62,148 nt of DNA, taken from assembly GCA_016800925.1 (NCBI GenBank), contig JABCPU010000390.1, positions 1 to 62,148 of the forward strand, given 5' to 3'. The position numbers were made by a program, and so were the translations under genes. Shown here piece after piece: positions 56,908 to 62,148 of the stretch. Every line of letters begins with the position of its first letter. Position 1 is the stretch's first letter. Below the pieces are notes generated by a model. It did no database searches. It was not told the origin of the DNA and saw only the letters and a list, made by a program, of their open reading frames with translations. The DNA comes from Suillus spraguei. Taxonomy: Eukaryota; Basidiomycota; Agaricomycetes; Boletales; Suillaceae.

Positions 56908-57368
56908 TGTTACGAACTGGGTGGCGTCACCAGCGACAGTGAAAAGACACAGACGGTCTGCTGGGAGTTCTTACAATGTTCAAAAGAGAACAAGGTGAAA
57001 GTACAAGGAACGCGTTCGAGTACGATCAAGGGTTCAGCCTCAAGACAAGTCTAAAGTATCCGCGAGAATAGAGACTAAGGCTAAGGAGTGCTTAGACTTA
57101 GAGACGATTCAAGACGACTTAGGTTGGAGACCTAAGCGAAGGAGATTCCAGGTAAAAACCCAGTAAGATTAAGTAGGGAATCTACTACAAGTATTTGTGC
57201 TTAAATAGCCAATATGTGCGCACAGACCAAGAGAGGTTGAGAATGTAAATGCTATCCAAAGAAGAAGGCAACTATAGTACAGATGCGTTGAGCATATGAG
57301 TCAGAATCATGTTACGTAATTACAAGGTAAATGAAGTAAGAAAATGAATAGGCACGTCAACTGTAACA
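56908..57368 (-). repeat. Chromovirus 3 5' LTR
   Basis: It is 461 bp, TGTTACGAACTGGG to AACTGTAACA. It is shorter than its partner by about 15 scattered single-base deletions. Confidence 0.9.
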
Positions 57369-58880
57369 CTCCCTCTGATTATTCTACAGGCTAATCAACT
57401 CGCACAAGCACTTGATCAACTAACACCATTTCCAAATGTCTTTCCCCTGCATACATCACCCCGTTACCATTACCAACATGACTCCGACTCTGATGCAGAA
57501 AACTACGGAACCTTACCACCAAAATTGATAACACTTCCTACATTGAAGCTGCCCTTCTATGCGAAGGACATGCCCTTGAAATTGAAAGAATCCTCACAGA
57601 AAGAGGTGCCTTCCCCGCCCTACTCCTCGTCAATATCATTCACACTGCCACTCTCAATCGAAGCTACTGCCCACAAAACACAGAAATTATGTATCGTCAG
57701 CGCCTCCTACATCTACAAAAACGTATTCGTTCTTACACTATGCTGTTGCTTCCCGTGTCTTTTAAAAGCAATGTTGAAGAAGCTATTCACACGTGGCCGA
57801 ATGCCGAGCAGGTGTTGCTTGACCTCCCTCTCCACAGAAGATCGCCACTTCCTATTCCAGCACCCTCTTCTTCGGCATGTATTCTAGTTTGATGCCCTTT
57901 GGCTTATGTACTGCTGTCCAAGAGATCGGACAGCTCACCAACGCAGTCGTCGAAACATCCAGCAATCAGTCACTTAAACCAGAGCAGCCAGAAACTTAGT
58001 CGAAGAAGCCATTTACTGATTTACAAAAAATGCAAGCCGACCTCGCCTCTCCACGAACCCCATCTCCTATCGAACAACAACCTCACCGCCCCCCGTTCAG
58101 TCACCTATGAAATCCCGTTGGGCTATACGAACCTTGCACAGAAGAACAGCGTGAGGCAGCAAAACTATTAGGAGTCCTTCCCGCTGAGCTGGTAGTGCTC
58201 AGTCTCGACTTCGAGACCTTCATATCCACCCTCCCATGTCTATCCGTCATCATTTGGTCCAATGGATCCTATCTCGCCAGTCTTAGTAAAAGACTTCAGC
58301 ATTACCTCTCCTTCTCTTCCAACGAACTTCTTGCGGTTGCTGAACGAGGGACCACTCCTGATCTCCCCACATCCGCATACACACTCACCAGTAAGCAACA
58401 GGCGCAACTTAGATGAGACAACGCCTTTGCCTTGAAACGTATGACACAACAGAAAGGGAAGAAGCATGCTAGATCCACCAGTCCCAAACCCATTATCTCA
58501 CCGTCACCATTACGCATGTCTACCTCTAACACTGATGAAAACAATGAAATGCCGATTCTGCGGCATTGTCAGACATCGGCAAAAGAATTGCCTCGACTAT
58601 CAGTGCCAAATCTGTCTGCGACATGCTCCTACCCTCTGTCTATCTATTGCCCTCAGCGTCTTGGAGATCCCCTGTTTATGCTTACTTGGAAGGATGATGG
58701 ATTTTATGATGCACTTCATAGGTGGGAGCAGTATCTTATTAACCGTCGACAAAGAAAAGTAGGTCGATGGGCGAGGACTGTAGTGGAGGAAGAAGCGGCT
58801 TATATTTAGGGGAAGTGCCGCTGATGAAGACGTCGCTAACTATGACAACTTGATCCCGTCTATGAATATGCAAGACAATA
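57369..58880 (+). pseudogene. Inverted ORF3 remnant of another chromovirus, plus strand
   Basis: The homology starts just after where an INT stop would be and runs through ORF3 in the opposite orientation to chromovirus 3. It has the start MSFPCIHHPVTIT at about 57437; DNTSYIEAALLCEGHALEIERIL across a frame change near 57520; LHLQKRIRSYTMLLLP; a basic KKHAR stretch; knuckles KCRFCGIVRHRQKNC and CQICLRHAPT (58550-58650); and the end LTWKDDGFYDALHRWE. Many frameshifts are present. It is more diverged than copies 2 and 3 are from each other, and no LTR follows it. Confidence 0.78.
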
Positions 58881-59849
58881 TTTGTCACATAATTGTGACA
58901 CATGTGACTCCACCAAAAGTGTGACAGAAAGTTATCAATGGTTTCTACACAAGTACATGATTAAAACGAGAAGAATTGTTCTAGACATGTTTGTTGAGCG
59001 TCATGCAGTTCTTCACATGTAGGTTAGCGCGAAAATTTCAAAGTTGTGAAGATAAATCAAGTGAATTTAAGGATCCCCATATTGCATCTTCAAGCTGCTG
59101 GCACAAATCACTCGTTGCATGTGACTGATGGGCCCATTTTGTCGTCATCAGAATCAGAATCAACTTCAATAACTTCACCATTTGCAACAAGGATTCACGA
59201 CGGACCTCGTCTGCAATAGATGAGTCACCACCATCAAATGTAGAAGTGCACCCGTTTGAGAGTTTTGAAGTGTTCAACAATTTTCAGTTTGTGTCACGTA
59301 ATGAGAATCAATAAAATGATAGACTGTCATCCAGTCAGAGAGTGTGAGATTTTGGCGAGAGTGCATTCACTGGCTGTAGAATGAGCTGAAGTTCGAGGAT
59401 TGTCCTTGGTGATTTTCTGCCACTTTGCAGGCCAGTTGCATACAGTGGGCTTGTCACGAGGTTTGCGCATTAAGTTTAGAGACATTTTTCAAGTAGTATG
59501 GTATTGTTTCAATTGCTCGCTGGCTTCTATACATAGTCAAAAGAGACAATACACTGAAGCACAACAATAAATTTATGCGCTATGTTATTGTACACATGTC
59601 CCACCTATCAAATCAATACTCATAATGCATATTGGGTATACAAACATTATGCATTATGTGTCCAATTACTTGGGAACAACATCGGGATCCACAAAAGTTG
59701 ATTGCATTATGAGATTTATGCATTGTTTTACCAATATGCATTATGACAATTTCAACTGTACTGATAAAGTTTGAAACAAACATTGGTCGGACTTCAAAAT
59801 AAGTTGCAGCTATCGTCCACCATAATAATTGGACGAGTCCACCACCATT
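58881..59849. other. No gene recognised
   Basis: A short palindromic stretch TGTCACATAATTGTGACA occurs at about 58882. A minus-strand open frame at 59038-59280 (80 codons) has no known motif. Otherwise AT-rich sequence. Confidence 0.4.
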
Positions 59850-60060
59850 GTGCCTTTGGCACAGGAAGCAAAAAGGAGTGCTTCGCACTCCTTTTGCTCC
59901 TGGCTAAGGCTTCATCCTAATAATTCTGTTTGCCCAAGGCACAGGAAGGCAAAAAGAGTGGCGAAGCACTTTTTTGCCTTCCTGGCCTTGGCTTCATCCT
60001 AATAATTTCTTTTTGCCCACACTCTTTTTGGCTTTCTGGCTTGGCTTCATCCTAATAATT
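59850..60060. repeat. Three tandem hairpin units ending CATCCTAATAATT
   Basis: The units are about 59850-59925, 59926-60007 and 60008-60060, each ending GGCTTCATCCTAATAATT. Units 1 and 2 contain long inverted repeats (GCAAAAAGGAGTG with CACTCCTTTTGC; GGAAGGCAAAAAG with CTTTTTTGCCTTCC). A related sequence with the same end is at about 61238-61314. Confidence 0.65.
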
Positions 60061-60300
60061 ATCTTTAATAATGATAATAGGTCTTGAAATAAATTATAAC
60101 TTTAACCAATATTTGAGAGAAGTAAAGTACCACATCACCATCTTTGTGAGTTTATTGCCCATCTCTCCTCATGTCATTGCATGTGATTTTGATTTTTTTT
60201 TTTATTTACTGCAAACTATTAACTTGAATAAATCTTTTGTGTCAAGTTTTAATAGGGGGCAACAGTATTAAGTTGTCACACAACAAAATCATGCAAGTGT

Positions 60301-60912
60301 CCCATCTCCCATCTCCCATTTCCTGTTACTGTCTCCTGTTCTCATTTCCTCTTACCAGTCTGCTGTCTCCCATCTCCTGTCTCCCATCTCCTGTCTCCCA
60401 TCTTGTGTCTCCCATCTCCTGTCTTGTGTCTCCCATCTCCCATCTCCTGTCCTCCCATCTCCTGTCCCATCTCCCGTCTCCTGTACTCCCGTCTCCCGTC
60501 TCCTGTCTCCCATCTCCTGTCTCCCATCTCCCGTCTCCCGTCTCCCGTCTCCGTCTCCCGTCTCCCGTCTCCCGTCTCCCGTCTCCCGTCTCCCGTCTCC
60601 GTCTCCCGTCTCCCGTCTCCCGTCTCCCGTCTCCCGTCTCCCGTCTCCCGTCTCCCGTCTCCCGTCTCCCGTTCCCGTCTCCCGTCTCCCGTCTCCCGTC
60701 TCCCGTCTCCCGTCTCCCGTCTCCCGTCTCCCGTCTCCTGTCTCCCGTCTCCCGTCTCCCCGTCTCCCGTCTCCCGTCTCATCTCCCATCTCCTGTTCCT
60801 GTCTTCCCATCTCCTGTCTCCTGTCTCCCGTCTCCTGTCTCCCACCTCCCACCCTGTCTCCCATGCCTTCATTCTCTCCTCCCCATGCTCTTCTGTCCCC
60901 CCATCTCTCCAT
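60301..60912. repeat. (CCCGTCT)n heptanucleotide satellite
   Basis: Near-uniform CCCGTCT repeats fill about 60471-60780, with CCCATCT and CCTGTCT variants on both sides. Because 7 is not a multiple of 3, the frames share a seven-residue peptide repeat and no stop arises, so long open frames exist on both strands. These are judged not to be genes. The unit is not a known telomere repeat. Confidence 0.92.
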
Positions 60913-61628
60913 CCTAATGATCATAGCAGCTTTTTAAACAATTAACATGATTTTTCAAATGACAAAGTTTCAGATTCTTTGATATCCAAAATCTAAGAGA
61001 AATTTATCAGAGGATTTTTCTGAGGGTGGGGAGGACACTTCCAGCCTGCTGCGCAACTTCCAACCTGGTATTGGTGCTGATGGGGTAACTTGTCATAAGG
61101 TATTGACAAATTGACCATGCCTTTTGATGGCGCCCACCACTCCTTCCAGCCCCTGATGAGTTCCTTCTGTTTTTACCTATCAAGCCATCTTCTGCAATTG
61201 CACTCATTTTTTGCTTGCCCTCCTTTTTTGCTTTCCACTCCTTTCCACTCCTTTTTGGGCTTTCACTTTTGGCTTCACACTCCCTTTGGCTCCCTTGGCG
61301 CCATCCTAATAATTTGGTTTTACCCCAACCCATGGCAAATTTGACCAGCTGCGCAGTCACGTGACCAAATCACGCCATCACGCAATCACACAATGGGACA
61401 ACTGTTGATCGGCACTCGAAAAAACCGCGAGAAATTAAGCAAGCTAACTGAAAAAATGTGGCCTTTAGCAAAAACCACATGGCCCTACGCGACGTATGCG
61501 AAAGCCACGCGAGCTAGCGACAACTTTCACACCCATTCTCCCTTTCTTCTTAGAGATGATTTCCATAGGCTGAAATATCTCTGATTAGAATATACCGGAG
61601 TCTCAAAAATTTACCAAACATTGCTGAT
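60913..61628. other. Repeat-derived sequence, no gene
   Basis: Pyrimidine-rich sequence at 61190-61314 resembles the hairpin units at 59850-60060 and ends CATCCTAATAATT. A minus-strand open frame at 61007-61360 crosses this repeat and looks incidental. Confidence 0.45.
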
Positions 61629-61958
61629 ATGTTAATCTATACTGGAATAATCCCCCATACGCTCATTCAATTAAATTTAGTCTGGTCTTTGATGGACAAT
61701 AGCTTTGCAGTCCAGCAGCTGCTTCTTGAAAAGAATGAGGCTGAACATTTCATTGACGATGAGAGACTTATGGTGCTTGCTGCTGCTATCATTGCCGGGA
61801 GTGAGTATCATGACAAGAGCACATTGACACTCGCACCCACATTGTTTTGTACCTTTGCTGACCCCAACTACTTCCAAATCCTCGTATCAACACCCCATGG
61901 AAGGTGCTATACGATAGTCAACATGATAGAGCCTTCAATCAACTACAATGGGCATTGA
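61629..61958 (+). CDS. Unrecognised ORF, possibly an exon
   Basis: This 109-codon open frame includes MDNSFAVQQLLLEKNEAEHF and DDERLMVLAAAIIAGSEYHD, which read like ordinary helical protein, then an abrupt stop after INYNGH. The first residues upstream of MDNS look less protein-like. Flanking introns are possible, and the window ends 190 bases later. No family was recognised, and it may be a gene fragment. Confidence 0.3.
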   Translation: MLIYTGIIPHTLIQLNLVWSLMDNSFAVQQLLLEKNEAEHFIDDERLMVLAAAIIAGSEYHDKSTLTLAPTLFCTFADPNYFQILVSTPHGRCYTIVNMIEPSINYNGH

Positions 61959-62148
61959 TGTGCCCACCTTCTCCTCACTACTTACTACAGGCTTTGCGCA
62001 AGCCTGGTATGAGACACCAATACTCGTGAGGATGTCTCTGTGCATGGAACTCCAAGGATAGATAAATGCTCCCTTGATGCCTGCAGGGGCACTTGGGCTT
62101 GCACTACATTATCTCAACTCTACTATGCATGCCATTAGCCTCCAGCAG

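Larger units (their letters stand above)
49802..57368 (-). mobile_element. Chromovirus 3 (Ty3/gypsy), minus strand
   Basis: The LTRs are 49802-50277 (476 bp) and 56908-57368 (461 bp). The gene order is as in copies 1 and 2, with intact ORF3. The flanking 5-mers do not match (CACGC on the left, CTCCC on the right), and the flanking sequences belong to different elements. From about 51.95 to 57.37 kb single-base deletions relative to copy 2 are frequent, while 49802-51900 is clean. Confidence 0.9.

Noticed and set aside
60301..60912. Telomere
   Set aside because: The unit is CCCGTCT, internal, and flanked by variant units; it is not TTAGGG-like.
60237..60945. Long open frames on both strands across the CCCGTCT satellite
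   Set aside because: They are a by-product of a 7-base unit without stop codons; the peptides are pure seven-residue repeats with no unique domain.

Overview
The window looks like a fungal chromosome segment, most likely from an Agaricomycete basidiomycete and possibly a Boletales relative. The reasons are introns of about 50-65 bases with fungal branch points, a CxC5/CxC6 (KDZ-associated) gene, a self-priming chromodomain Ty3/gypsy lineage, and a WD40+TPR gene family with a poly-cysteine tail. Species is inferred from family recognition only. Nothing bacterial, no rRNA and no convincing tRNA was seen.

Layout. (1) 1-3.4 kb: end of a WD40/TPR gene (copy A, damaged), a coiled-coil remnant and a spacer repeat. 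(2) 3.6-22.4 kb: an island with a GRF-like zinc-finger gene broken by chromovirus 1 (5727-13948, TSD GCACA), a CxC5/CxC6 gene, a long unassigned stretch, a small two-exon gene with paired beta-rich motifs, and a MITE-like inverted repeat. (3) 22.5-27.1 kb: the same spacer repeat, WD40/TPR copy B (ten exons, one 1-base break) and its coiled-coil remnant. (4) 27.1-32 kb: a minisatellite and a six-exon secreted aspartic protease. (5) 32-57.4 kb: a transposon nest. A Ty1/copia element is interrupted by family C Ty3/gypsy sequences, which are themselves interrupted by solo LTRs of family C and by chromoviruses 2 (38508-46917, TSD CTCTG) and 3 (49802-57368, no matching TSD). Chromoviruses 1 and 2 each also carry a solo LTR of another family (LTR-B) with a perfect 5-bp TSD. 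(6) 57.4-62.1 kb: an inverted remnant of a chromovirus accessory gene, hairpin repeats, a (CCCGTCT)n satellite and unassigned sequence.

The most interesting system is the chromovirus family. Its order in the sense (minus) direction is LTR-gag-PR-RT-RNaseH-INT-chromodomain-ORF3-LTR. ORF3 is an extra gene in the env position, intact in copy 3 (489 aa), with a coiled coil, a basic stretch and two zinc knuckles of fixed spacing that recur in all four copies seen here. The LTRs also predict self-priming: 11 nt at the inferred transcript start, 34 nt downstream of a TATA element, are exactly complementary to the site beside the 5' LTR. Pol lies in the -1 frame at a conserved U-run at the gag stop. 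The second notable system is family C, whose insertions sit at CCGG-like sites with 4-bp duplications.

Sequence quality limits the reading. Single-base deletions are dense at 52.0-57.4 kb and in the first 600 bases, and may be consensus errors rather than true decay.
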